In this document: positions 42,687 through 50,997 of the stretch, one piece after another
Layout: each line of letters starts with the position of its first letter
How positions within the stretch are numbered: position 1 is the stretch's first letter
Source: VFMC01 sp046331225
GTDB taxonomy: Bacteria; Actinomycetota; Acidimicrobiia; Acidimicrobiales; Ilumatobacteraceae
Direction of reading: 5' to 3'
Assembly (NCBI GenBank): GCA_046331225.1
Contig: JAXLRF010000009.1
Span: 248,001 to 312,000 of the forward strand
Length of the DNA: 64,000 bases
Made by a program: the position numbers and the translations under genes
The notes under the pieces: generated by a model
Database searches by the model: none
What the model saw: the letters and a program-made list of their open reading frames with translations, nothing else
Told to the model about the DNA's origin: nothing

Positions 42687-43329
42687 CGAACGATGCTCCG
42701 TCGAAGCGGTCGATGGTGGCAAACGAATTCACCGGTCGACGACGGAGCTTGGTGTTCTGGTGTTCGGGACGTCCGAGGAAGATCGTGGCCACCAGTGCGT
42801 GGTCGTCGGGCAGCGCGAGTCGTGGGGCGACGGCCGGCTCGGCTCGCGACAGGAACGTGGTGAGCACGCCACCGAGTCCGAGCTCGCGGGCGGCGAGCAG
42901 GATGCTCCAGCAGAACGGGTAGATCGACGCGCCGCCGGTGACCGGTGGTCGGTCGAGGTTGCCGTCCATCATCGCGATCGAGCGCAGGTCGGCCGCGACG
43001 GCGAGCACGACCGGGATCGTGTCGATCGCGTCGAGCAGCGGGTTGGGCGCGGCGACCGGGGGTGCGTCGATCGACCTCCCGAACGCGAACGCGGTGACGC
43101 CGGTGGCGTTGGCCCCGACGTACTCCTCCCACACCGAGCGCATCAGCGTGGCCATCTCGCGCCGGGTGTCGAGGTCGCGGACGACGGCCACCTTCCAGGG
43201 TTGGCGGTTGCCGCCGCTCGGCGCGAAGCGTGCCGTGTCGAGGATCGCGTGCAGCGTGGCGTCGGCGACGGGTTCGTCGACGAACGCTCGGACGGCGCCG
43301 GTGGTGCGCAGTGCGTCGGTGAGCTCCAT
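42679..43329 (-). CDS. Nitroreductase family protein
   Basis: 216 aa FMN-binding NADH/NADPH oxidoreductase. VRAFVDEPVADATLHAILDTARFAPSGGNRQPWKVAVV is the FMN and dimer motif (R and SGGNRQPW). FCWSILLAARELGLGGVLTT is the second conserved block. ATG 43329 is 8 bp downstream of TAGCGT; a GTG two codons earlier is less likely. It heads an operon with the DinB protein. A second, divergent paralogue of the same length lies at 49443-50093. Substrate unknown. Confidence 0.87.
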   Translation of the reverse strand: MELTDALRTTGAVRAFVDEPVADATLHAILDTARFAPSGGNRQPWKVAVVRDLDTRREMATLMRSVWEEYVGANATGVTAFAFGRSIDAPPVAAPNPLLDAIDTIPVVLAVAADLRSIAMMDGNLDRPPVTGGASIYPFCWSILLAARELGLGGVLTTFLSRAEPAVAPRLALPDDHALVATIFLGRPEHQNTKLRRRPVNSFATIDRFDGASFDA

Positions 43330-43337
43330 GCCCACCG

Positions 43338-43343
43338 ACGCTA
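43338..43343 (-). promoter_or_regulatory. -10 element (TAGCGT), leaderless type
   Basis: TAGCGT on the minus strand, 8 bp before ATG 43329. Confidence 0.5.
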
Positions 43344-43359
43344 CGCGGTCAGCGGGTGA

Positions 43360-45630
43360 TCAGGCCTTGCCCTCGGCGACCTTCTTGCGCACGACGTTGA
43401 GCGCCGAGCCGGCCTTGAACCACTCGACCTGTTCGTCGCTGAAGGTGTGCACGCCCTCGAACTCGATCGTGGTGCCGTCGGGCTTCACGATCCGGCAGCG
43501 CTGGTTCTTGCCGGGCACCGGCGGGAGGTCGAGCACGTCGATGCGGTCGTCCTCGCCGATGAGTTCGTAGGTGGCGGGGTCGGCGAAGGTGAGCGGCACG
43601 AGGCCCTGCTTCTTCAGGTTGGTCTCGTGGATGCGAGCGAAGCTGCGGGCGAAGATCACGACGCCGCCACGGAACCGGGGCTCCATCGCCGCGTGTTCAC
43701 GCGACGAGCCCTCGCCGTAGTTGCGGTCGCCGATCGCGCACCAGCGGATGCCGGCTTCGCTGTACTTCTTCGCGAGGTTCGGGAAGGTGTCGACGCTGCC
43801 GTCGCGCACGTCCTTGCCGTGGCCCGCCTCGTACTCGTCGCCGTAGGCATTGATCGCACCGAGGAACAGGTTGCCCGAGATGTTCTCGAGGTGGCCGCGG
43901 TAGGTGAGCCACTTGCCGGCCGCCGAGATGTGGTCGGTGGTGCACTTGCCCTTGGCCTTCATCAGCACCGGCAGGCCGAGGTAGTCGTTGCCGTCCCACG
44001 CTGGGAACGGCTGCAGCAGCTGCAGGCGGTCGCTGGTGGGCGACACCTCGACGACGACGGACGAGCCGTCGGCCGGGGGAGCGGTGAAGGTGTTCTGACC
44101 GGGGTCGTAGCCCTGGTCGGGCAGCACCTCGCCCACCGGCGGCTCGAGGCGCACCTCGGTGCCGTCGGGCGCGGTGATCGTGTCGGTGGTGGGATCGAAG
44201 TCGAGGCGACCGGCGAGCGCGAGGGCGACCACGGTGTCGGGCGACGTGACGAAGCTCAAGGTGTTGGCCGAGCCGTCGTTGCGCTTCGGGAAGTTGCGGT
44301 TGTACGAGTTGACGATCGTGTTCGGCTGACCGGTGACGCTGGCGGGGCGGTCCCACTGGCCGATGCACGGCCCGCACGCGTTGGCGAGCACGGTGGCGCC
44401 GATCGCCTCGAGGTCGGCGATCAGGCCGTCGCGCTCGATGGTGGCGCGGGTCTGCTCGGAGCCCGGCGTGACGAGCAGCTCGGTCTTGGCCTTGAGGCCG
44501 CGAGCCGCCGCCTGGCGGGCGATCGAGGCCGCACGAGTGATGTCCTCGTACGAGCTGTTGGTGCAGCTGCCGACCAGCGCGGCCGAGATCTCGAGCGGCC
44601 AGTCGTTGGCGCGGGCCTCGCTGCCGACCTGCTCGCCGACCTTGTTGGCGCGGTCGGGGGAGTGGGGGCCGTTGATGAGCGGCTTCAGCTGGTCGAGGTC
44701 GATCTCGATGAGGCGGTCGTAGGAGGCGCCGTCGTCGGGGCGCAGGTGGTCGGCCACCTTGTCGGCGGCGTCGGCGATCGCCTCGCGGCCCGTGGCCTTC
44801 AGGTACTGCGCCATGTTGTGGTCGTAGGCGAACACGCTGCAGGTGGCACCGATCTCGGCGCCCATGTTGCAGATCGTGGCCTTGCCGGTGGCCGAGATCG
44901 AATCGGCACCCGGGCCGAAGTACTCGACGATCGAACCGGTGCCGCCCTCGACGGTGAGGATGCGGGCGACCTCGAGGATCACGTCCTTGGGCGACGACCA
45001 GCCCGACAGCGTGCCGGTGAGCTTGACGCCGATGACCTTCGGCCAGCGCACGTTGAACGGGAAGCCGGTCATCACGTCGACCGCGTCGGCGCCACCGACA
45101 CCGATGGCCACCATGCCGAGACCGCCGGCGTTGGGCGTGTGGCTGTCGGTGCCGATCATCATGCCGCCGGGGAAGGCGTAGTTCTCGAGCACGACCTGGT
45201 GGATGATGCCGCTCCCGGGACCCCAGAAGCCGATGCCGTACTTGGCGCTGACCGAGCGGAGGAAGTCGTAGACCTCGCGGTTGGTGTCGACGGCGACGCC
45301 GAGGTCGATGCGGGCGCCGACCTTGGCCTGGATCAGGTGGTCGCAGTGCACGGTCGACGGCACGGCGGTGGTGGGCAGGCCGGCGGTCATGAACTGCAGC
45401 AGCGCCATCTGCGCCGTCGCGTCCTGCATCGCCACCCGGTCGGGGTGGAAGTCGTTGTAGGTGCCACCCCGCTCGATCGCCTCGGTGGGGTCGTAGAGGT
45501 GGTTGAGCAGGATCTTCTCGGTGAGCGTCAGCGGTCGGCCGAAGCGCTCGCGACCGGCGGCGACGCGCTCGTCGAGCGTGGCGTACACACCTTGCACCAG
45601 TTCGATCGGTGTTCCAGCGGTGACGGTCAT
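43360..45630 (-). CDS. acn: Aconitate hydratase, mitochondrial-like type
   Basis: 756 aa, matching the length of mitochondrial-type aconitase rather than AcnA (about 890) or AcnB. It isomerises citrate to isocitrate with a [4Fe-4S] cluster. LPTTAVPSTVHCDHLIQAKVG, VGSCTNSSYEDI and ACGPCIGQWDRP hold the cluster cysteines; NYGEGSSREHAAMEPR is the C-terminal swivel-domain signature. I chose ATG 45630 because a strong SD (GGAGGAG) lies 6 bp upstream; two earlier ATGs would add 5-16 residues. The AT-rich gap of 129 bp to the divergent GHMP kinase gene should hold both promoters. Confidence 0.94.
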   Translation of the reverse strand: MTVTAGTPIELVQGVYATLDERVAAGRERFGRPLTLTEKILLNHLYDPTEAIERGGTYNDFHPDRVAMQDATAQMALLQFMTAGLPTTAVPSTVHCDHLIQAKVGARIDLGVAVDTNREVYDFLRSVSAKYGIGFWGPGSGIIHQVVLENYAFPGGMMIGTDSHTPNAGGLGMVAIGVGGADAVDVMTGFPFNVRWPKVIGVKLTGTLSGWSSPKDVILEVARILTVEGGTGSIVEYFGPGADSISATGKATICNMGAEIGATCSVFAYDHNMAQYLKATGREAIADAADKVADHLRPDDGASYDRLIEIDLDQLKPLINGPHSPDRANKVGEQVGSEARANDWPLEISAALVGSCTNSSYEDITRAASIARQAAARGLKAKTELLVTPGSEQTRATIERDGLIADLEAIGATVLANACGPCIGQWDRPASVTGQPNTIVNSYNRNFPKRNDGSANTLSFVTSPDTVVALALAGRLDFDPTTDTITAPDGTEVRLEPPVGEVLPDQGYDPGQNTFTAPPADGSSVVVEVSPTSDRLQLLQPFPAWDGNDYLGLPVLMKAKGKCTTDHISAAGKWLTYRGHLENISGNLFLGAINAYGDEYEAGHGKDVRDGSVDTFPNLAKKYSEAGIRWCAIGDRNYGEGSSREHAAMEPRFRGGVVIFARSFARIHETNLKKQGLVPLTFADPATYELIGEDDRIDVLDLPPVPGKNQRCRIVKPDGTTIEFEGVHTFSDEQVEWFKAGSALNVVRKKVAEGKA

Positions 45631-45741
45631 GGCGGGCTCCTCCATCCTCGGGGGTTCTTCTGTCAAGATCTCCGACACTCTCCCACGGACGTGTGCGCGG
45701 GACCCGGATCACCGGGACCGTGTCGTTCGAAACGCTCGATG

Positions 45742-45759
45742 TAGACAACTCTAATACAA
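45742..45759. promoter_or_regulatory. AT-rich TAGACAA/TAATACAA site, GntR operator candidate
   Basis: TAGACAA (45742) and TAATACAA (45752) are near-repeats 10 bp apart. They touch the start of an operon whose second gene is a HutC-type GntR regulator, and TTGTCTA on the other strand resembles HutC-type half-sites. The sequence stands out in an otherwise GC-rich region. The assignment is tentative. Confidence 0.3.
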
Positions 45760-46854
45760 GTGAACCCCCCGAACAATCATCTGCCGCCGCCGGACGGCAC
45801 CTCGCCCACCACGCGGCTGCGTCGCGGGCCGGTGATCCTCGTGCGCGCCACGGCACCCACCCGCACCGCCGACGTCGGCGGCTGGACCGACACCTGGTTC
45901 GCCCGCGAGGGCGTCGTGTGCAACATCGCCGTCGACCACCGCGCCGAGGTGCGCGTGGCGGCACGCCCCGGCGGCGACCGACTCGTGCGTCTGCAGCTGC
46001 GGATGACCGGCGAGGACTACGAGTTCGAGGCGCTCGACCCGCCCGGACGGCACCCGATCATCGAGCACGCGATCCTGTCGACCGACATCCCCGGCGCGGT
46101 CGAGGTCGACATCGCCGATTCGACGATCGCCGGGTCGGGCCTCGGCACCTCGGCGTCGGTGATGGTGGCGCTCGCCGCAGCGCTGTCGGCGGCGATCGGC
46201 GACCCGCAGGACGCCGGCGAGCTCGCCGCGCTCGCGCACCACCACGAGACCTACACCGGCAAGGAATCGGGCGTGCAGGACCACGCCGCCGCGGCCTGGG
46301 GCGGCATCAGCCGGCTCGACATCCGCTACCCGACGATGCGCCGCGAGGAGATCGTCGTCCCGCCTGCCGCGCTCGGCGAACTGCGGGTGCGTCTGCACAC
46401 GGTGACGCTCGGCGTGCCCCACGCGTCGTCCGAGCTCCACCAGGAGGTCATCGCCCGGCTCGAGGCCGGTCACGGCGAGGCCGAACTGCAGACGATGCGC
46501 GACGCGGCCGAGGCCGCCGTCGTCGCGCTGCGCGCCGGCGACCTGTCGTCGTACGGCGCGTCGCTCACCGCGTCACACGACGCGATCGAGTCGATGCACG
46601 GCCACCTGGTCGGCGACGCCGCACGAGAGGTGATCGAGCTCGCCCGGTCGCACGGCGCCCTCGGCTGGAAGGTCAACGGTGCGGGGGGCGAGGGCGGCTC
46701 GGTGGTGGTGCTCGGCCCGTCCGACCCCGAGGCCGACGCCGCGCTGGTCGCCGAGATCGGTGCCCGCCGGCCGTGGCAGGTGCTCGACGCGGCGATCGGT
46801 GCCCGCGGTGTCACCACCGAGATCGCCGTGGCCGAGCCGCGCGAGGAACACTGA
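45760..46854 (+). CDS. GHMP-family sugar kinase
   Basis: 364 aa. ATAPTRTADVGGWTDTWFA resembles the N-terminus of galactokinase/heptose-7-phosphate kinase-type GHMP kinases. STIAGSGLGTSASVMVALAAAL is the ATP-binding GHMP motif, YTGKESGVQDHAAAAWGGI the second block, and GWKVNGAGGEGGSVVVLGP the third. It should phosphorylate a sugar or sugar-like alcohol. The start is uncertain: GTG 45760 gives a 24-residue extension, while an internal GTG at 45832 gives the conventional N-terminus. The GntR regulator follows after 47 bp, suggesting sugar-responsive control. Confidence 0.82.
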   Translation: MNPPNNHLPPPDGTSPTTRLRRGPVILVRATAPTRTADVGGWTDTWFAREGVVCNIAVDHRAEVRVAARPGGDRLVRLQLRMTGEDYEFEALDPPGRHPIIEHAILSTDIPGAVEVDIADSTIAGSGLGTSASVMVALAAALSAAIGDPQDAGELAALAHHHETYTGKESGVQDHAAAAWGGISRLDIRYPTMRREEIVVPPAALGELRVRLHTVTLGVPHASSELHQEVIARLEAGHGEAELQTMRDAAEAAVVALRAGDLSSYGASLTASHDAIESMHGHLVGDAAREVIELARSHGALGWKVNGAGGEGGSVVVLGPSDPEADAALVAEIGARRPWQVLDAAIGARGVTTEIAVAEPREEH

Positions 46855-46901
46855 GGGCTGCGCCGCAGCACGCAGCGCAGCGGGCACGAGAGGAGACGGC
46901 G

Positions 46902-47627
46902 GTGAGGACGATCCGGTACCAGCAGATCGCCGACGAGCTGCGCACGCGGCTCGCTGCCGCCGGAGCCGGCGCGGTGCTGCCCAGCGAGGCCGACCTCTCG
47001 ACCGAGTTCGGCGTCAGCCGGGTGACCATCCGGCGTGCGCTCGAGATCCTGCGCGACCAGGGCCTGGTCGACGCCCGACAGGGATTCGGCTGGTACGTCG
47101 CCGGCGAGCCGCTGCGCCAACACCTCGACGAGCTCGGCACCATCGAGGGCCAGCTCGAGCGGCGCGGCATCAAGCCCGAACGCCGCGTCGTCGAGTTCGA
47201 CTACCGCACCGCGCCCAAGCGTGTCGCCGAGGTGCTCGGCACCGACCAGGTGCTGCGCGTGAAGCGGCTCAACCTCGCCGACGGCCAACCGTTCGCCGTG
47301 GTCACCGTGTGGTGCCCGGCCGAGCTCGGACAGCACCTCAGCCGTCGCGACGTCGAACGCCGCCCGTTCTACGAGATGCTCGGCATCGCGTTGCGGGGCG
47401 CGACACAGACCATCGGCGCCGACAGCGTCGACGGCGCCGACGCGAAACTGCTCGGCGTCCCGGCCGCCAGCCCGGTGCTGCGGTGCGAGCGCATCACCAC
47501 CGACACCCACGGCAAGCCGGTGCTGATGAGCGAGCACGTGTTCCCGGCGCACCGCACCGAGTTCGTGGTCGACCTCCCCAACGCCGAGCCGAGCGTGATG
47601 CCCACGGGCCTGCGGCTCGTCGACTGA
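46902..47627 (+). CDS. GntR-family (HutC/UTRA) transcriptional regulator
   Basis: 241 aa. The N-terminal winged HTH is IRYQQIADELRTRLAAAGAG followed by VLPSEADLSTEFGVSRVTIRR. The C-terminal UTRA ligand domain (about 90-240) is typical of HutC/NagR/DasR-type regulators, which respond to sugar phosphates or related ligands. GTG 46902 has an SD (AGGAGA). Its position behind a GHMP sugar kinase suggests it senses the product or substrate of that kinase and represses the shared operon. The ligand is not known. Confidence 0.88.
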   Translation: MRTIRYQQIADELRTRLAAAGAGAVLPSEADLSTEFGVSRVTIRRALEILRDQGLVDARQGFGWYVAGEPLRQHLDELGTIEGQLERRGIKPERRVVEFDYRTAPKRVAEVLGTDQVLRVKRLNLADGQPFAVVTVWCPAELGQHLSRRDVERRPFYEMLGIALRGATQTIGADSVDGADAKLLGVPAASPVLRCERITTDTHGKPVLMSEHVFPAHRTEFVVDLPNAEPSVMPTGLRLVD

Positions 47628-47637
47628 TCGACGCGGC

Positions 47638-47643
47638 CAGAAT
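47638..47643 (+). promoter_or_regulatory. -10-like element (CAGAAT), leaderless type
   Basis: CAGAAT, 7 bp before ATG 47651. It overlaps an alternative ATG at 47642, arguing for the downstream start. Confidence 0.4.
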
Positions 47644-47650
47644 GGATCGG

Positions 47651-48595
47651 ATGTGGTCGATCCTGCTGCGTTCCGTCACGCCCCTCTCGGACGACGAGGC
47701 GGGTAGCGGTGGCGCCGACGGTTTCTGGCACGACGTGCTCGACTGGTTGCGGCACACCGGCCTGAAGATCGTCGTGATCGTGCTGGTGGCCTTCGTGCTC
47801 ACGCAGATCGTCAGCGGAATCGCCCGCCGTCAGGCCAAGAAGTTCCGTCTGCAACAACAGCTCGCGAGCGACCCTCGCACCAGCACCGTCGGGGCACACC
47901 AGCAGGCGCTCATCGGGGCGCTGCGGTGGGCGATCAACTTCTCGATCGTCTTCGTCGCCTGCATCTGGGTGCTGATCGAGCTCCACCTGCCGTCGACCGC
48001 GCTCGTGCCGCTCGCGTCGGTGGTGGGCGCAGGCCTCGGCTTCGGCGCCCAACAGATCGTCGGCGACGTGCTGGCCGGCATCTTCATCCTCGCCGAGCGC
48101 CAGTTCGGTGTGGGCGACCTGATCCGCGTGGGCCCGCTCGGTCCGATCGGGTGGGTCGAGGGGCACGTCGAGGAGATGACCCTGCGCGTCACCAAGCTGC
48201 GCACCTTCGACGGCGATCTCGTCACGATCGCCAACGGCGAGCTGCGTCAGAGCGTCAACGCGTCGCGCGACTGGGCCCGGGTGCTCATCAAGGTGCCGCT
48301 CGGCCGTGACGTCGACCTCGACCAGGTGGCCGCCCGACTCGACGACGTCGGCGCGGCCATGGCCGCCGAGCCCACGTGGGCGCCGGTCGTGCTCGAGGCG
48401 CCGAAGGTGTCGGGACTCGACGACCTCGGGGCCGACAGCGTGCACATGCGCGTGGTGGGTCGCACCCTGCCCGCCCAGCAGTGGAAGGTGGCTCGCGAGC
48501 TGCGTCGCCGGATCGCGGTGACACTGCGGGAGATGGACGTGCGTGTGCAGCACTCGACCGAGCCCAACACGCTCGGCGGGGACGACGAACGCTGA
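47651..48595 (+). CDS. MscS-family mechanosensitive channel
   Basis: 314 aa. TM1 is about 39-60 and TM2 about 90-112. The pore helix TM3 contains ASVVGAGLGFGAQQIVGDVLAGIFILAE, the MscS signature, followed by the beta domain (VGDLIRV, TIANGELRQSVNASRDWAR) and an alpha/beta C-terminal domain. It opens under membrane tension to release solutes on hypo-osmotic shock. ATG 47651 is chosen from the CAGAAT spacing over ATG 47642. It starts 23 bp after the GntR gene but appears to have its own promoter. Confidence 0.9.
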   Translation: MWSILLRSVTPLSDDEAGSGGADGFWHDVLDWLRHTGLKIVVIVLVAFVLTQIVSGIARRQAKKFRLQQQLASDPRTSTVGAHQQALIGALRWAINFSIVFVACIWVLIELHLPSTALVPLASVVGAGLGFGAQQIVGDVLAGIFILAERQFGVGDLIRVGPLGPIGWVEGHVEEMTLRVTKLRTFDGDLVTIANGELRQSVNASRDWARVLIKVPLGRDVDLDQVAARLDDVGAAMAAEPTWAPVVLEAPKVSGLDDLGADSVHMRVVGRTLPAQQWKVARELRRRIAVTLREMDVRVQHSTEPNTLGGDDER

Positions 48596-48605
48596 CCCGG
48601 ACCGG

Positions 48606-49412
48606 TCAGCCGCGCACGAACGCGTCGTCGACCAGCCGGGCCACCACGTCGGTGACGTCGAGCGCGGCCGCCGCGGCCACGTCGTCGTCCCAGCCGCGAC
48701 CGGCGAGTTCGCGACCCGACGCCGATGCGGCGACGACGTCGTGCAGACGGGGCCGGGCCGCCACGAACGCGGCCCGGGCGGCCGCCGCTTCGGGTGAGCA
48801 GCAGGGCGCCGAGATCGCCGCGGCCGGGTCGAGCGCCGCCAGCACGGCGCCGGCACCGAGCAGGTCCTCGACGGCCGGGCGCAGGGGGCCGGTGGCGCCG
48901 TGCCAGCGTTCGCCCGCGGCGATGACTGCGATCACGCCCGTCGGGCCCGCCAGCCGGCGGGCGGCCCGAGCGGTCGCCGTTGCGTTGCGCAGGCAGCCGG
49001 CCAGCACGTGACGGGCCCCGTGGTCGCGGGCCGCGAACGACAACGCCGAGCCGTTGGGCGACGGCAGCACCAGGCGCACCGGCGCATCGAGCGCCAGCAG
49101 CCCCGTGGGCGAGAGCGACAGCTCGCCGAGCTCGCGGCGGCCGGCGAGCACGGCGTCGCGTTCGGCCGCGTAGGCGGCGGCGCCGTCGTCGGCCCACCGG
49201 TACGGGAACACCGTGCAGCCGCTCTCGATCGCCGCGCTGACGGCCGAGGTGAAGCGCAGCACGTCGACGATCACCACCACGTCGGCGAGCGGCGCGAGGG
49301 TGCGCAGCCCGTTGGGGCCCCAGTCGAACCGATACGCGAAGCCGTCCTGCGTGCAGAACGACACGTCGCGGGCACCCGCGGTGCCGTCGTCGGTGTGCAG
49401 CTCGGCGACCAC
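48606..49412 (-). CDS. ComB-like 2-phosphosulfolactate phosphatase family protein
   Basis: 268 aa. VVIVDVLRFTSAVSAAIESGCTVFPYRWAD, VLPSPNGSALSFAARDHG and LAGCLRNATATARAARRL match the ComB family. ComB dephosphorylates 2-phosphosulfolactate, a step toward coenzyme M in archaea; bacterial members are common and their role is often unclear. GAGACT lies 6 bp before the GTG start at 49412. It is convergent with the MscS gene (10-bp gap). No other coenzyme M gene is present here, so the reaction is uncertain. Confidence 0.8.
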   Translation of the reverse strand: MVAELHTDDGTAGARDVSFCTQDGFAYRFDWGPNGLRTLAPLADVVVIVDVLRFTSAVSAAIESGCTVFPYRWADDGAAAYAAERDAVLAGRRELGELSLSPTGLLALDAPVRLVLPSPNGSALSFAARDHGARHVLAGCLRNATATARAARRLAGPTGVIAVIAAGERWHGATGPLRPAVEDLLGAGAVLAALDPAAAISAPCCSPEAAAARAAFVAARPRLHDVVAASASGRELAGRGWDDDVAAAAALDVTDVVARLVDDAFVRG

Positions 49413-49418
49413 TCGCTC

Positions 49419-49424
49419 AGTCTC
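49419..49424 (-). promoter_or_regulatory. -10-like element (GAGACT), leaderless type
   Basis: GAGACT on the minus strand, 6 bp before GTG 49412 of the ComB-like gene. Confidence 0.4.
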
Positions 49425-49442
49425 GCCGACAGCGACGCGCGC

Positions 49443-50093
49443 TCACCACTGGTCCCAGTGCATGATCGGCTCGAGCGGCAGCCGCTTGGCGGGCTTGAAA
49501 TCGGTGCCGATCGTGTACGCGATCGGGAACATGCCGGCCTGTGCGAAGCCGTCGGGGATGCCGAGCAGTTCGGCCGCCTGGCGCTCGCCGTCGCCGATCA
49601 GGTGGATCGTGGTCCACGCGGTGCCGAGGCCCCGCTCGCGAGCCGCGAGCATGAAGCTCCACACCGCCGGGAGCAACGACCCCCACACCGACGCGCCGAC
49701 GAAGCTCGGCACCCGGTCCATGTTGCCGGCGATGCAGGGCACCATGATCACGGGCACCTCGTGGAAGTGCTCGACCAGGTACACCGCCGACTCGGTCACC
49801 TTGTCGCGCTGCTCGTGGCGCAGGTCGCCCGGCTCGTAGCTGTTGCTCTGTGCCTGCTGCGCGTACACCTCGAAGTTGCGGCGGTAGATGTCGGCGAGCG
49901 CCTGCTTCTTCGCGGGGTCGGTCACGAAGATCCACTGCCAGCCCTGACTGTTGGAGCCGGTCGGCGCCTGGAGCGCGATCTGCAGACATTCCTCGATCAC
50001 CTCGCGCTCGACAGGGCGGGCCAGATCGAGTCGCTTGCGCACCGCGCGCGTGGTGGTGAGGACGTCGTCGGCGGACAGGTTGAGCTTGGTCAT
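49443..50093 (-). CDS. Nitroreductase family protein
   Basis: 216 aa. TTTRAVRKRLDLARPV and QIALQAPTGSNSQGWQWIFV form the FMN-binding signature (R-R-x-D and PTGSNSQGWQW). PAVWSFMLAARERGLGTAWTT is the second block. It belongs to a branch common in actinobacteria and proteobacteria that reduces nitro groups, enones or flavins. It shares length and fold with the protein at 42679-43329 but is only distantly similar. CACACT lies 6 bp before ATG 50093. Confidence 0.87.
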   Translation of the reverse strand: MTKLNLSADDVLTTTRAVRKRLDLARPVEREVIEECLQIALQAPTGSNSQGWQWIFVTDPAKKQALADIYRRNFEVYAQQAQSNSYEPGDLRHEQRDKVTESAVYLVEHFHEVPVIMVPCIAGNMDRVPSFVGASVWGSLLPAVWSFMLAARERGLGTAWTTIHLIGDGERQAAELLGIPDGFAQAGMFPIAYTIGTDFKPAKRLPLEPIMHWDQW

Positions 50094-50099
50094 CGACGG

Positions 50100-50105
50100 A
50101 GTGTG
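50100..50105 (-). promoter_or_regulatory. -10-like element (CACACT), leaderless type
   Basis: CACACT on the minus strand, 6 bp before ATG 50093. It is divergent from the TACCAT element at 50144. Confidence 0.4.
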
Positions 50106-50143
50106 GCACCGATCTCGCCGCGGCGTCGCCGCGGAGCGCTCGG

Positions 50144-50149
50144 TACCAT
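50144..50149 (+). promoter_or_regulatory. -10 element (TACCAT), leaderless type
   Basis: TACCAT, 6 bp before ATG 50156 of the methyltransferase. Confidence 0.5.
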
Positions 50150-50155
50150 CCGGCG

Positions 50156-50980
50156 ATGACCGCTCCCGACCCGATCGCCGTCAACCTCGCGAACTGGAAC
50201 AGCCGGGTGGGGGCTCACGAACAGGGCTACGGCCTGCACCGGTTCCGGGACGACCCCGACCACCTGTCCGACGTGGTGCGGTTCGACCTGCCCCGTCTGG
50301 GCGACGTCGCCGGCCTCGACGCGGTGCACCTGCAGTGCCACATCGGGACCGACACGCTCTCGCTCGCACGCCTCGGCGCCCACATGACCGGTCTCGACTT
50401 CAGTGAGCCCGCGCTCGACGTGGCGCGACGGCTCGCCGCCGACTGCGGGCAGCAGATCGACTACGTGTGCAGCCCGGTCGACGGCGCGGTCGAGGCGCTC
50501 GGCCGCGAACGGTTCGACCTCGTGTACACCGGTATCGGCGCGCTGTGCTGGTTGCCCGACGTGCGCCGATGGGCGCAGATCGTCGCCTCGTTGCTGCGAC
50601 CCGGCGGGCGCCTGTTCATCCGCGAAGGCCACCCGGTGGTCTGGTCGCTGTGCGACCCCCGTCCCGACGGGCTGCTCGTCATCGAGTTCCCGTACTTCGA
50701 GGTCGAGGGCGGCACTGCGTTCCACGAGGAGACCACCTACGTCGAGCACGACGAGCCGCTCGCGTCGCCGGACATCGTGTCGTTCAACCACGGCCTCGCC
50801 GAGATCTTCAACGCCCTCTGGGACGCGGGAATGCAGATCGTCGGCTTCGACGAGCACGACTCTCTGCCGTGGAACGTCGCCGGCGACGCGATGGTCGAGG
50901 GTCCCGACGGCGAGTTCCGTCTGCGCGAGCACCCCGAACGGCTGCCGTGCAGCTACACGCTGCGAGCCGTGAAGCGCTGA
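50156..50980 (+). CDS. Class I SAM-dependent methyltransferase
   Basis: 274 aa. The SAM-binding motif I is VHLQCHIGTDTLSLARLGAH followed by MTGLDFSEPALDVA, with an atypical Q-C-H-I-G in place of the usual G-x-G-x-G. The motif IV region reads FDLVYTGIGALCWLPDVRRWA. This type is widespread in actinobacteria and its methyl acceptor is unknown. It is transcribed from its own TACCAT element, divergent from the nitroreductase, and is followed by the crotonase gene, which has its own hexamer. Confidence 0.85.
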   Translation: MTAPDPIAVNLANWNSRVGAHEQGYGLHRFRDDPDHLSDVVRFDLPRLGDVAGLDAVHLQCHIGTDTLSLARLGAHMTGLDFSEPALDVARRLAADCGQQIDYVCSPVDGAVEALGRERFDLVYTGIGALCWLPDVRRWAQIVASLLRPGGRLFIREGHPVVWSLCDPRPDGLLVIEFPYFEVEGGTAFHEETTYVEHDEPLASPDIVSFNHGLAEIFNALWDAGMQIVGFDEHDSLPWNVAGDAMVEGPDGEFRLREHPERLPCSYTLRAVKR

Positions 50981-50985
50981 CCTGA

Positions 50986-50991
50986 CAGACT
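50986..50991 (+). promoter_or_regulatory. -10-like element (CAGACT), leaderless type
   Basis: CAGACT, 6 bp before ATG 50998 of the crotonase gene. Confidence 0.45.
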
Positions 50992-50997
50992 GCGGCC

